Shown one piece after another: positions 18,193 through 26,904 of a stretch of 64,000 nt of DNA. The position numbers and the translations under genes are program-made. Every line of letters begins with the position of its first letter. Positions within the stretch are counted from its first letter, which is position 1. The notes beneath the pieces were generated by a model. That model was not told the origin of the DNA. It saw only the letters and a program-made list of their open reading frames with translations, and did not search any database. This DNA is from Nitrobacter sp039808345 (lineage in GTDB: Bacteria; Pseudomonadota; Alphaproteobacteria; Rhizobiales; Xanthobacteraceae): positions 186,001 through 250,000 of the forward strand of contig NZ_CP181167.1 in assembly GCF_047824785.1 (NCBI RefSeq), read 5' to 3'.

Positions 18193-20355
18193 TCAGAAGC
18201 CAACGCCGATCATGGCGGGAGCCGCCCGATACGATGGGGCTGGGCGAGATGCTTCCTGCCGGGCGCGGGGCGCGGGTTCACGCTGACGGCTGGTCTGGGT
18301 GCGTTCGGGACGGCGGGAGGGCTTGCTCGCCGTTGTCTTGTCCTCACGCTTGTGTTGCGCGGCGGCCGGCGGCTGCGGCTTGGTCACGGCGACGCAGGTG
18401 TCGCCCTTCACCGCCTCGCCTGCCTTGCATTCGAGCGGGCAGACCCGGCCGCTCTGCTGGCCGAGCTCCTTCACCACGTCGTCGGTGATGGCGACATTGC
18501 TGTTCCGGCGCTCCTTGCCGGATGGGTTTCTGGCGGCCTTATAGCGGCCGAGCGCCGCCCTGGTGGCGGAGCCCAGGTGCCCGTCGGCATCACCGGAGAA
18601 GCAGCCGATGCGGCCGAGCGCGACTTGCGCCGCCGTGACCAGGCGCCTTGCGGTCTCGTTCTCGAAGGATTTGAGCGTGTTTGCGACCTCTGGCTTCAGG
18701 CGCTCGCAGGTCGCCTCCCGGGCGAATGTCTTGACGTTGTCGAGCCCCTTGCCCTCGCTGCCCCTGGCGATGAGTTCCTTGAAGCGGGCTTCCTCTGCCT
18801 TGCAGGTCTCTTCCTTCTGTTTCGCAAGCTCGGCCTTGCGGCGCTCTTCCTCCGCTTTCCGTCGTTCCAGCTCGGCTTGACGCGCGGCGCGCTCGCTCTC
18901 GGCCTTCTGGCGCGCGGCTTCAGCCGCCGTCTTGGCGGCGGCGAGTTCTTCGGCTTTCCGCTGGGCTTCCTCCGCCTTGCGTTTGGCCTCGGCCGCTTTG
19001 CGCTCGGCCTCCGCTGCGCGGGCCTGCTGCGCCGCCTCCTCTGCCTTGGCGCGGCGCTCGTCTTCTTCGCGCTTCCTCGCGGCAGCCAGTTCCGCTTTCT
19101 TGCGCTCGGCCTCGATGCGCGCCTGCTCGGCGGCGAGCCGCGCCGCTTCGCGCTCGGCGCGCTGCTTTTCCTCGCGTTCGGCGGCGGCGCTCTGCAACAC
19201 CTCGAGGCGATGCTGCACCTGCAACGCCAGCGGCGAATCCGGATAGCGCTTGATGAACCGCTTCAGCGCGGCCTGGTCGGTTGAATCCTTCAGCCGGTCG
19301 AATTCGAGTCGCTCGCGGGACGATGGTTCGTTCACCGGCGCGGGCGTATCCTGCGGAAGCGCCGCCACGGTGACGTTGCCGACATCCCGGGCGACGTCGC
19401 TCGCGGTCTTGCTGGTCAGGCTGGCAAGCTGCGCTCGCGCCAGATCGGCATAGAATCCGGTCTTGTAGGTGCTGATGAACACCTCCCAGGCGCGCGCCGA
19501 ATTGATCTTGGCGACCAGTTCGAAGTCGCCCTTGACGTCGGCCGCCTCCGGCTCCTTCTCGACCACCGGCGGCGGAACCAGCGAGATGTTGCCGCCGCCG
19601 AGCGAACCATAGACAAACGGCTCTTGCCGGGCGCCCGTCAGCTTCATCACCTCGTCGCGCACCCGGCCGAAGGCAAGGCGGATATCGAGGCCTGGCACGG
19701 TAAGGTTCTTGAGCAGCGCCGTGGTGAACGGGCTGTGCTTGCCCTCGCCGTCATCGGCTGTCGATCCTGCCTTCGCGGCATAGGCGATGAGGGTATCGGT
19801 CGAGGTCGGCTCGACCTTGCCGAGGCCGGACGAAATCGCGCGCAGGGCGGCGCGACGCTCGCGGCGCATCTTCACCGTGAACGGATTGTCGCGGCAGGCA
19901 TCTAGAATAATGACACGCAGTTTCTTCGCACCGTCGGCCGACAGTACCATGCGTTCCAGCCGGATCGCTTCGTCCTCGGCGTCGCGGTCGCTGGAGAGCC
20001 GCGCGTCGACCGGGATCAGGAAGTTGTTGCCGTTCACCTCGATGCCATGGCCGGCATAGTAGACCACCGCGATGTCGGCCTGATCGGCGTCGGCCTCGAA
20101 CTTGCGGATGGCGCGCTTGAACTCGAGATTGCCGAGGTCGAGCAGCACCTCCACCGAATTGAAGCCGGCGTCCTTGAACATCTGGCCGACGGCCTTGGCG
20201 TCGCGCGCCGGGTTGGGAAGCTGCGGCACGGTTTGATAGCTGGAGTTGCCGACAACCAGCGCGATGCGCTTGTCGGCCCATGCCGCGCCGGAGGACAGCG
20301 CCATGACAATGGCTCCTCCGATCATTGCCGCGATGAGGCCGAGACGCTTGCGCAT
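18193..20355 (-). CDS. Caspase-family (C14) protein with signal peptide and coiled coil
   Basis: ATG 20355 is chosen over 20502 because it directly precedes a signal peptide (MRKRLGLIAAMIGGAIVMAL). The 720-residue protein has a p20-like caspase domain at about 28-270 with the catalytic dyad His103 (YYAGHGIEV) and Cys154 (ILDACRDNPF). A charged Glu/Arg/Ala coiled coil runs from about 390 to 570. A Cys-containing peptidoglycan-binding-like region (GRIGCFSGDADGHLGSATRAALGRY) and a basic, Pro-rich tail follow. Orthocaspases cleave after Arg or Lys; periplasmic relatives are frequent in Bradyrhizobium. Whether it acts in cell-wall physiology or stress death is unknown. Confidence 0.88.
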   Translation of the reverse strand: MRKRLGLIAAMIGGAIVMALSSGAAWADKRIALVVGNSSYQTVPQLPNPARDAKAVGQMFKDAGFNSVEVLLDLGNLEFKRAIRKFEADADQADIAVVYYAGHGIEVNGNNFLIPVDARLSSDRDAEDEAIRLERMVLSADGAKKLRVIILDACRDNPFTVKMRRERRAALRAISSGLGKVEPTSTDTLIAYAAKAGSTADDGEGKHSPFTTALLKNLTVPGLDIRLAFGRVRDEVMKLTGARQEPFVYGSLGGGNISLVPPPVVEKEPEAADVKGDFELVAKINSARAWEVFISTYKTGFYADLARAQLASLTSKTASDVARDVGNVTVAALPQDTPAPVNEPSSRERLEFDRLKDSTDQAALKRFIKRYPDSPLALQVQHRLEVLQSAAAEREEKQRAEREAARLAAEQARIEAERKKAELAAARKREEDERRAKAEEAAQQARAAEAERKAAEAKRKAEEAQRKAEELAAAKTAAEAARQKAESERAARQAELERRKAEEERRKAELAKQKEETCKAEEARFKELIARGSEGKGLDNVKTFAREATCERLKPEVANTLKSFENETARRLVTAAQVALGRIGCFSGDADGHLGSATRAALGRYKAARNPSGKERRNSNVAITDDVVKELGQQSGRVCPLECKAGEAVKGDTCVAVTKPQPPAAAQHKREDKTTASKPSRRPERTQTSRQREPAPRARQEASRPAPSYRAAPAMIGVGF

Positions 20356-21022
20356 GGCTATGCCGCGCACGCTGAACGTGCGCTGTTTCTCCAGTTTCGA
20401 GTTTTGGCGCGATCGAACCGTTTCGATCGCTATCAGGCCGGTGCGGCGCGGCCATCGTCTCCTTGTTTGCCCCGTTTGCCTCGTCCGCTTGGGGCGGAAC
20501 ATATTTCCCCCCGATATCTATCAGAATTTATCGGTTTTGGTGCGGCCGATCAATCAGAGGACCGGTCACAAAGATGCTGTTACGTCAGCGAGCGGCGGCC
20601 TGGTCCCCGGTGGTTACGTTGATGGATCTTTATCTGCTCAAGGGCCCCCGCGGTGAGGTCCTGCCGGATCGTCGCCGGCATTGTACCTCGGACTCCTGCC
20701 CGCCGACGTGCGGTGAGTCACAGAACCTGCCCGGGTAAGCGGAAGATATCCGCAGGAGACGTTCAGCGCGCGATAGGCGTCCTCGTTGGAGGATTATAAT
20801 ACCTCCGCACCTGCGACGTGGGGACAACAATGTGGCCTCTCGACCACAGCCGCGAGGAAAGTGTGGCTTCATCGCGGCAGGACTCCTGCATACGCTTTCG
20901 ACGATCCCGACTCCACGTTATGTTTCGCGCATCCATTATCCGTTATTGCCGCGATTACCGCGCATCTATCTATTTCCTAATACAGGCCAGCAAAAAGCCG
21001 GCTGCCCCGGGGGGTGTTATCA
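20356..21022. other. 667-base divergent intergenic region
   Basis: This lies between the leftward caspase-like gene and the rightward outer-membrane gene, so it should carry both promoters. Several short frames exist but none has a start with a ribosome site plus protein-like composition. The A/T content rises near 20950-20990, just before the outer-membrane gene. No RNA gene or riboswitch was recognised. Confidence 0.4.
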
Positions 21023-22981
21023 ATGAACGTTGTTGTCCGCGCATCCGTATCTGGAAATGGCGCTCTACGTCGCCGCGTCGTGGCGGGTGGCGCGTTCGCC
21101 TTTGCGCTATCGGCATCATCCGGAGCGATCGCGGCTTGCACCGGCTCGGGGACTCTCGTCGGTCTTGGCGCTGACGTGCTGCCGTTTACGGCGGGTGGGG
21201 CGGCCGTAAACTCGCTGGTTTCAGCGATCAACGCGACCAATACCGTCTTCCTTACCCAGTCCACCGCTTTTGTCAGCGCGCCCGCCAATGCGGCGCCCAA
21301 TCAGGAGGGGGGCGGCATTTGGGTGCGCGGCATCGGTGGCGAGTTGACCACCCGGAATACCACGACGACTTCCAACGTTTCGGTCGGCGGTGTCGCCAGT
21401 CCCGGCCAGATCGACTGCAACAACTCTTCGCGCCTGAGCTTTTCCGGGGTGCAGCTCGGCACCGATATCGCGCAACTTAACTGGAACGGCTGGAACGTCC
21501 ATCTCGGCACCACCGTTGGCTATCTCGGCGCCAGGTCCAGGGATACTTCGTCTGCGGGATCCGAGAATCCGTTCGGCGGCACCTTTCAGAATTCGCTACA
21601 GGTGCCGTTTGTCGGCATGTATGCTGCCGCGACCCATGGCGGCTTCTTCGTCGATGGTCAGATCCGCCTCGATTACTACCAGAACACCCTGAGCGATCCC
21701 AACGTCAGCGGTATCTTCAACCAGAAGCTGGATGCGCGCGGCCTGTCGTTCGCCGGCAACTTTGGCTATCATCACCAGCTGCCCAACAACTGGTTTATCG
21801 AGCCGTCTGCGGGCATCATCGTCTCGCGGGTTCAGGTCGATCCGCTCAACATCACCGGTACCTTTGTTCTGCCGACGGCCGGCGGCATTTCCCTGCCGGG
21901 GACGCTGCGCGTCGACGATATGTACAGCACGCTCGGCCGCTGGAGCCTGCGCGCCGGCACCAACATCGTCTCCGGCAATATCGCGTGGCAGCCCTTCGGT
22001 ACCGCCAGCGTCTTTCATGAATTTCAGGGTGGAGCGAACGCCTCGTTCACGGGTTATTTCCCGATTCGGGGCTTTGATGTCGCCGGCAATGTTCGCACCA
22101 GTTCGATCGGCACTTACGGTCAGTTCGGCCTTGGCGTCGCCGCGCAAGTGTTGAATACCGGCTGGCTGGGCTACCTGCGTGCCGACTACCGCACCGGTTC
22201 GAACATCGAGGGCTACAGCCTGAACGGTGGCCTGCGTTATCAGTTCAGCCCCGATCAGGTCGCCAGCGCGCCATTGTTCGCCAAGGCCCCGCCCATGGGT
22301 GTGGCTCCCTATAACTGGACCGGCTTCTACATCGGAGCCAGCACCGGCGTTCTCAATGGAAGGACCGATTGGAACTTCCCGGGCTTCGGCACCGGCACCA
22401 ATCCGCGTTTTGCCGGCTTCGCCGGCGGTGGCCAGATCGGCTACGACTGGCAGACCGGACCGTGGGTGATCGGTATCGAGGGTGCGTTCAACGCAAGCAA
22501 CGCCAACGGCGCGCGTTCGTGCCCCAACGCATTATTCTACACCTGTAAGAACGAGGTCGACTGGCTCGGTACGGCCACAGCCAAACTCGGATACGCGCTG
22601 TGGAGCCGATCGCTGGTGTATCTGCGTGGCGGCGCTGCCTTTGGCAACACCCGGATTGTCTCGACCTGCAATACGGGGCCGAATGGTCAGTATATCGACT
22701 ACAGCATTCCTGCCTTGATCACGCAGCCGGGCTGCGGCTCCGGCAGCAGCAGGACTGCCGTCGGCTGGACCATCGGTTACGGCGCCGAGTTCGCGCTGTC
22801 TCGCAACTGGACGGTGCGCGCGGAGTCAAACTACTTCGACCTCGGCACCGAGCGCCACAGTCTGGCCCAAGGCGGCGGCATTCCCCCGACCCAGGTTGAT
22901 GTCCGCAATCACGGCTTCATCTCGACGATTGGCCTGAACTATCGCTTCCCGATCGAGCCGGTGCTGGCGGCACGTTACTGA
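21023..22981 (+). CDS. Outer-membrane protein with two successive beta-barrel regions
   Basis: ATG 21023 is preferred to GTG 21014. After a basic start and signal peptide (VVAGGAFAFALSASSGAIAA) comes a short passenger, then an autotransporter-like beta-domain at about 95-410 (GGGIWVRGIGGEL, FSGVQLGTDIAQLNWNGWNV, GYSLNGGLRYQFSPD). From about 430 (APYNWTGFYIGASTG) a complete Omp25/31-type eight-stranded porin barrel follows, ending FISTIGLNYRF with a few extra residues. Omp25-like barrels alone are very common in Bradyrhizobium. The combination in one 652-residue chain is unusual, and a fusion of neighbouring genes is possible. Confidence 0.8.
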   Translation: MNVVVRASVSGNGALRRRVVAGGAFAFALSASSGAIAACTGSGTLVGLGADVLPFTAGGAAVNSLVSAINATNTVFLTQSTAFVSAPANAAPNQEGGGIWVRGIGGELTTRNTTTTSNVSVGGVASPGQIDCNNSSRLSFSGVQLGTDIAQLNWNGWNVHLGTTVGYLGARSRDTSSAGSENPFGGTFQNSLQVPFVGMYAAATHGGFFVDGQIRLDYYQNTLSDPNVSGIFNQKLDARGLSFAGNFGYHHQLPNNWFIEPSAGIIVSRVQVDPLNITGTFVLPTAGGISLPGTLRVDDMYSTLGRWSLRAGTNIVSGNIAWQPFGTASVFHEFQGGANASFTGYFPIRGFDVAGNVRTSSIGTYGQFGLGVAAQVLNTGWLGYLRADYRTGSNIEGYSLNGGLRYQFSPDQVASAPLFAKAPPMGVAPYNWTGFYIGASTGVLNGRTDWNFPGFGTGTNPRFAGFAGGGQIGYDWQTGPWVIGIEGAFNASNANGARSCPNALFYTCKNEVDWLGTATAKLGYALWSRSLVYLRGGAAFGNTRIVSTCNTGPNGQYIDYSIPALITQPGCGSGSSRTAVGWTIGYGAEFALSRNWTVRAESNYFDLGTERHSLAQGGGIPPTQVDVRNHGFISTIGLNYRFPIEPVLAARY

Positions 22982-22993
22982 ATCGAGAGCCAT

Positions 22994-23029
22994 CCACCGT
23001 CAGCAACGTTGATGGGTTGCTGACGGTGG
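22994..23029 (+). terminator. Strong hairpin after the outer-membrane gene
   Basis: CCACCGTCAGCAAC (22994-23007) and GTTGCTGACGGTGG (23016-23029) are a perfect 14-bp inverted repeat with an 8-base loop, 12 bases after the stop codon. No T-run follows, so it may act as a terminator with Rho or as an mRNA 3' stabiliser. Confidence 0.7.
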
Positions 23030-23127
23030 ACACAATCTGATCATCGCCCAGCTTGCGAATCGAAACGGCGATAAATCCAAACAATGCCTCCGCGCCACCA
23101 ACCCCTGAAAAATCGATCGAGGGTATA

Positions 23128-23212
23128 ATACAGCGCTTTCAAGCGAAGCGGACGCCGGTTCGCGTGAAGAAAACGCATCAAATCAAAATAATAGAGCCCG
23201 CTTCTGATTTCC
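23128..23212 (+). repeat. Dispersed intergenic repeat, copy 3
   Basis: It reads ACAGCGCTTTCAAGCGAAGC, then GGTTCGCGTGAAGAAAACGC and AGAGCCCGCTTCTGATT. It is more diverged than the copies at 1683 and 5373. Its presence inside the accessory region shows that this stretch belongs to the same or a closely related genome. Confidence 0.7.
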
Positions 23213-23404
23213 CCACACTCCGGGACCAGACTGGTAGTCTGTAAAATCAACGTCGATAGCGTTTCCTCCGTCAAAACTAAATGCGATCCGCCAGTTCGCC
23301 CGCACGATGACGGCCCATTGGCCTTTGCGGTCGCCTTTGAGCGGGTGGAGCCGGAACGATGGCCTGTTCATGCCGTCCGGGCCTTTGGCGGCGTCGAGCG
23401 CCTC
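23183..23404 (-). pseudogene. HigB/RelE-type toxin, C-terminal remnant
   Basis: From ATG 23371 it reads NRPSFRLHPLKGDRKGQWAV, then IVRANWRIAFSFDGGNA and VDFTDYQ. These are the core of HigB-type mRNA interferases (RLHPLKGxxxGxWSV, NWRITF). The frame upstream (EALDAAKGPDG) also matches the family but reaches TAG at 23405-23407. Family members are about 92 residues with the N-terminal helices before this point. The C-terminus is extended and overlaps repeat copy 3, and no HigA antitoxin gene follows. A non-functional toxin remnant is most likely. Confidence 0.7.
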
Positions 23405-23419
23405 CTACAGGTAGTCGTT

Positions 23420-24088
23420 CGACCGACATACTGTATTCAAGAGCATGGAACCCATTGACGAAGGTTTCCACCAAACGCCGATGAGCCGCGTCGAGGCGAT
23501 CCCATTCGGATCGCGGCGGCGAAATATTGAATAGCTCCACCTCGTATCCGCTATCGGTCATCGGATTGGAGAGCCATGCGACCCCTTCCTCCACGGAAAA
23601 GCTTCGTTTGTCGGATGGACCGTACAGTTCAATCCGCTCGATCGCACCGGTTTCGCTCTTCTACGGAGAAGGGTGTGGAACTTCCTTTCCTTTATTTTCG
23701 TCAAAACGCATCCGAGTCTGTGTCTCGGCCTTTGCGATTTCCGCCTTAACCTCGGCCAGCCTCGAGGGGCGGCCCTCGACGATCATCACACCAAGGTCGC
23801 CGCCTCCGACGACGGGAGCGCGATCGTTCCGAAAAAGGGTTCCAACAGGACGATGACTTTTGGCCCAAGCCTCCCGCTTGAGGATCACCTTCACGTAACC
23901 AATCGGACCTTGGGGCTGCGCCGACAAGACACCAGAGATCGCATCAATTTGGCTTATGAGGGCTGCCTTATGTGCACCAAACTCACGGTCGCGATGAGCG
24001 AAGAAATCTTTGCGCCCCCACCGCCACCAGCTTCGCGGGCCTCTTCAAAGTTCTCAGGATTGAGGACAATCTGAATGGGGCTAGCCAT
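23420..24088 (-). pseudogene. IetS-like S8 (subtilisin) peptidase, decayed N-terminal part
   Basis: ATG 24088 overlaps the stop of the upstream ATPase by 8 bases. The reading is SPIQIVLNPENFEEAREAGG, then, after a frameshift in a G-run near 24015, DFFAHRDREFGAHKAALISQ, VILKREAWAKSHRPVG and VVGGGDLGVMIVEG. An in-frame TAG lies at 23661, then KSETGAIERIELYGPSD and PPRSEWDRLDAAHRRLVETF. This matches the N-terminal pro-region of the S8 peptidases paired with AAA ATPases in the ietAS system. The catalytic Asp-His-Ser domain is entirely gone. Name is by recollection of the family, not by search. Confidence 0.6.
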
Positions 24089-24968
24089 GCGTCACCCCGC
24101 TATCACTAATCTTGCTCGCTTGACGGCCAAGCCAACGACTGACGGTTGATTTGTCCTTCCCCGCAATGTCGCCGATACCCGCCATGGAAAATCCCAGCGC
24201 CGGATCATCGTGCATGGCCCGAAAAAGATTGGATGGCTCATCGAATAGCAGGGCTCGGCGCTCGCTTTGGACGCGCGCAGCGTTGAGCGTCGCAAACTGC
24301 CGGAGCGTGTCCAATAATCCCCGCCGATCTTCATCCCGAACTGTGGTCGCTTTCTTGTAGGTTCGAACTAGCGCTTCGATCTCAGCACCAGTCGACCCCT
24401 CAGTGAACCACGCGATTAGACGGAGATGACTATCGGGCGCCTTCACTGGTGGCAAAAATATTCAGCTATGGCCTTTCTTACCTCGAAGTCGGGCTTCGGA
24501 ATCTCTAGCTGGATTTCAAATCGCCGCCATACAGCCGGATCGAGTAACTTCGAGTGGTTGGTGATGCCGATGGTGAAACCAATATTCTGTCGCACATCCA
24601 GATTTTGCAGTAGTGCGTTCACAACACGCTTGATTTCACCTACTTCCTGCGGATCATCGCGCACCTTTTCGATGGCGTCGAACTCGTCAAGAAGTAAGAC
24701 GCAGCGATAGCGATTGGCGAAGGTGAAGAGATTGCCAATATTGCGTGCAGTTGTTCCCAAAAAAGATGATACCAACCCGTCAAGCTTTACAAGAAGGATT
24801 GGCATATCGAGCTTGCGCGCGATCCAATAAGCTAGGCGTGTTTTCCCAGTTCCAGGTGCACCATAGATCAAGCATGTCTTAGCTGGCACGATATCTACAG
24901 TCGAAAGGGCTTCGGAGTTTGCCCACTCATCGACAATGGTGCCAACGGCTTGCGCGACGGTCAGATTG
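24081..24968 (-). pseudogene. IetA-like AAA ATPase, 5'-truncated and frameshifted
   Basis: The frame contains Walker A (LIYGAPGTGKTRLAYWIA), Walker B (CVLLLDEFDAIEK), sensor-1 (GFTIGITNHSKLLD) and arginine-finger region (AVWRRFEIQLEIPKPD). A single base appears missing in the A5 run at 24454-24458 (T-run on the coding strand): EYFCHQ-stop in one frame, EYFLPPVKAPDSHLRL in the next, which then runs to the stop at 24081. The N-terminus is replaced by an IS5-family fragment at about 24968. In the ietAS toxin-antitoxin/anti-phage module an ATPase precedes a serine protease, as here. The one-base loss could also be a sequencing error, but the 5' deletion is real. Confidence 0.68.
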
Positions 24969-25600
24969 AAAAACGGTCTGCGCTGGCGCGATGCGCCGCG
25001 TGAGTACGGTCCGCACAAGACCATCTACAATCGGTTCGTGCGCTGGAGCCGACTTGGTGTGTTCAACAAGATCTTTGCCGAACTGGCGCGCAAAGGTAGC
25101 AAGCCATCTCTCCTGATGATCGATGCGACGCACCTGAAGGCGCATCGCACCGCCGCAAGCCTGTTAAAAAAGGGCCTGTTCCCCGACGTATCGGGCGCAC
25201 GAAGGGCGGCTTGAACTCCAAACTGCACGCCGTCTGCGACGGTCAGGGCCGCCCCGTCATCATGCTGCTCAGCGAAGGCCAGATGAGCGATTACAAGGGC
25301 GCGGCCCTGATGATCGATGTGCTGCCGCCCGCCAGACAGTTGCTCGCCGACAAGGGCTACGACGCCAACTGGTTTCGCCGGGCGCTTGCCGAGCGCGGCA
25401 TCACGGCATGCATCCCGTCGAAGTCAAACCGCAAAGAGCCCGTCCAACACGACCGCATTCTCTATCGCCAGCGGCACAAGATCGAGAACATGTTCGGCAG
25501 GCTCAAGGACTGGCGGCGTATCCATACCCGCTACGACCGATGCGCGCACACATTCTTCTCCGCTATCTGCATCGCAGCAACCATCATCTTCTGGCTCTGA
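24968..25600 (+). pseudogene. IS427-group transposase, 5'-truncated, two frames
   Basis: The first frame reads KNGLRWRDAPREYGPHKTIY and RWSRLGVFNKIFAEL with the first catalytic Asp in LLMIDATHLKAH. At AAAAAAG (25166-25172) a -1 shift leads to GLNSKLHAVCDGQGRPVIML, ADKGYDANWFR (second Asp) and HRYRQRHKIENMFGRLKDWR-like text containing the final Glu. The N-terminal about 40 residues (MADLF...SGIVYVIR in the copy at 46.4-46.8 kb) are absent, so it should be inactive. Confidence 0.85.
25166..25172 (+). promoter_or_regulatory. A AAA AAG slippery heptamer of the IS427-group transposase
   Basis: In the zero frame the codons are TTA AAA AAG GGC, the classical X XXY YYZ arrangement for -1 slippage. 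The downstream frame is entered without a stop. The corresponding site in the other IS fragment (near 46440) is the exact place where that copy is broken. Confidence 0.7.
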
Positions 25601-26455
25601 TCAATGAGTCCTGAGCCTAGTCCTTGGAACGATAGCGTCCAATCTATCCTGAGACGTTCTGTTTTTGCTCGTGGAGGGCCGCGGTCCCCCGGCAGGTGGA
25701 GGACCTGCCGGCCGTCGCATCCCCTCAGCATAGTGCGAGATATTGTTAGGGTTCGCGCCGATGATCATCGAGACCAGGTAATGACCAGTCTCCTCCTTCA
25801 CATTTGCATATGATGCTCGTGTAGCTTCGGTTGCGATCGAATCATCGCTATTCAGCGTATCGCGAGACTGTTTACGCGATGAATACGGCGGAACATACTG
25901 ATATATGTACTCGCTAAGAGCGTCAGGAAAGAAAATCTGCCCGGTCAGAACATTCCTGGAGTCGATGAACGCTTTAAAATGGATATGCGTGGTTCGACCT
26001 GGATACCAACCAGGATAGATCGACTGGAAACGAACAACACCTCGCTGGTCGGCGAATTGCGTCCCCCTCAAGAAGGACTGACCTTCCGTCGAAATCTGAT
26101 GCTCGGAATCGTCGCCCTGCCCCGGGTAATTCGAATACACACCGGTTGCATCGCAATGCCAAATATCGACACGCGCTCTGTTGAGCGGTTTACAGCGCTC
26201 ATCAACAACCTGAAGCAATAACGTGATGGGCACGCCTTGCTTTCCCTCCGCGACGTCGGAGCGAATCAGCTTGGGATCAAAATAGAACGGTCCTTCGGTC
26301 ACCTCCGGCGTCAAAAGGCAGACGTCCGAGTTTAACAGACCAGCCTCCGTCGTGTTTTCTTGAGCGAAGACATCCCGGGGGATAAACTGTCCGCTCGCGG
26401 TAACGGCAATGGCTGTCAAAAATCCTCTCCGGGTGGATCGCGCTTCATGGGTCAA
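25601..26455 (-). CDS. Tat-exported intradiol ring-cleavage dioxygenase-like protein
   Basis: The 284-residue frame begins with a twin-arginine signal (STRRGFLTAIAVTASGQ). The dioxygenase domain spans about 45-220: LTPEVTEGPFYFD, VDIWHCDATGVYSNY (first Tyr), FQSIYPGWYPGRTTHIHFK (second Tyr and the His ligands). Two Tyr and two His hold Fe(III) in this family, which opens catechol-type rings; exported versions act on unknown aromatics. The last few codons (RLRTH) come from the end of the adjacent IS after CTAG, so the C-terminus is altered. The catalytic domain is complete, so activity may be retained. Confidence 0.85.
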   Translation of the reverse strand: MTHEARSTRRGFLTAIAVTASGQFIPRDVFAQENTTEAGLLNSDVCLLTPEVTEGPFYFDPKLIRSDVAEGKQGVPITLLLQVVDERCKPLNRARVDIWHCDATGVYSNYPGQGDDSEHQISTEGQSFLRGTQFADQRGVVRFQSIYPGWYPGRTTHIHFKAFIDSRNVLTGQIFFPDALSEYIYQYVPPYSSRKQSRDTLNSDDSIATEATRASYANVKEETGHYLVSMIIGANPNNISHYAEGMRRPAGPPPAGGPRPSTSKNRTSQDRLDAIVPRTRLRTH

Positions 26456-26865
26456 CCTTCCGTCTCCCTTGCCACCGGCCGTGCGATGTAGCGGCTAATG
26501 CGCGCCTGGGCCGATCGTTCCAACGGGTACTCGACAGAGTGGCTGGCTAAATCCATCAGGCACCGCACCGAGCGACCGGCGTACGACCCGCAAATCATCG
26601 CCGGCAGGTTTACCAATTCTGCTAAATGCCACCGCACCGATAGAGATCATCTATGTGTGTCCGCGACCGAGCTGGTCGTGTCAGCCGGGACCCATGTCCC
26701 TCGCCTATCGGGCAATTGCGGCGGGTCAGCGCCAGAGTGGCATTGCAGTTGGAGAAGTTCAATGCTGGATAACGTCAGCGGTCGCTGCCTCTGGCTGTCT
26801 CCCGCCGACCCGGCCCCGCCGCCGGCTGGCTGCGTCTTTGAATCGTCGCTGCCAGCCATCTCAAT
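26456..26865. other. Intergenic stretch with no recognised gene
   Basis: It lies between the substrate-binding protein (upstream on the minus strand) and the dioxygenase start. Frames exist on both strands, the longest about 216 codons on the plus strand, but they are rich in unrelated Ser/Pro/Arg codons and lack a ribosome site. The dioxygenase promoter should be here. Nothing else is supported. Confidence 0.4.
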
Positions 26866-26904
26866 GTCTTCCTATCGTCTTCCTATCGTCTTCCTATCGT
26901 CTTC
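26866..26904 (+). repeat. Short tandem repeat, 11-bp unit
   Basis: GTCTTCCTATC is repeated three times without change at 26866-26898, followed by a partial GTCTTC. The array ends exactly at the stop codon of the minus-strand binding-protein gene, so it forms the start of that mRNA's 3' untranslated region. Copy number may vary between strains. Confidence 0.85.

Larger units (their letters stand above)
24968..25616 (+). mobile_element. IS5-family (IS427 group) element, left end missing
   Basis: The right end GAGTCCTGAGC abuts CTAG (25617-25620). The same end, GGTCCTGAGC next to CTAG, is found at 46821-46836. The left part of the element was lost at the junction with the ietA-like gene. It encodes a two-frame transposase. 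Confidence 0.8.
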
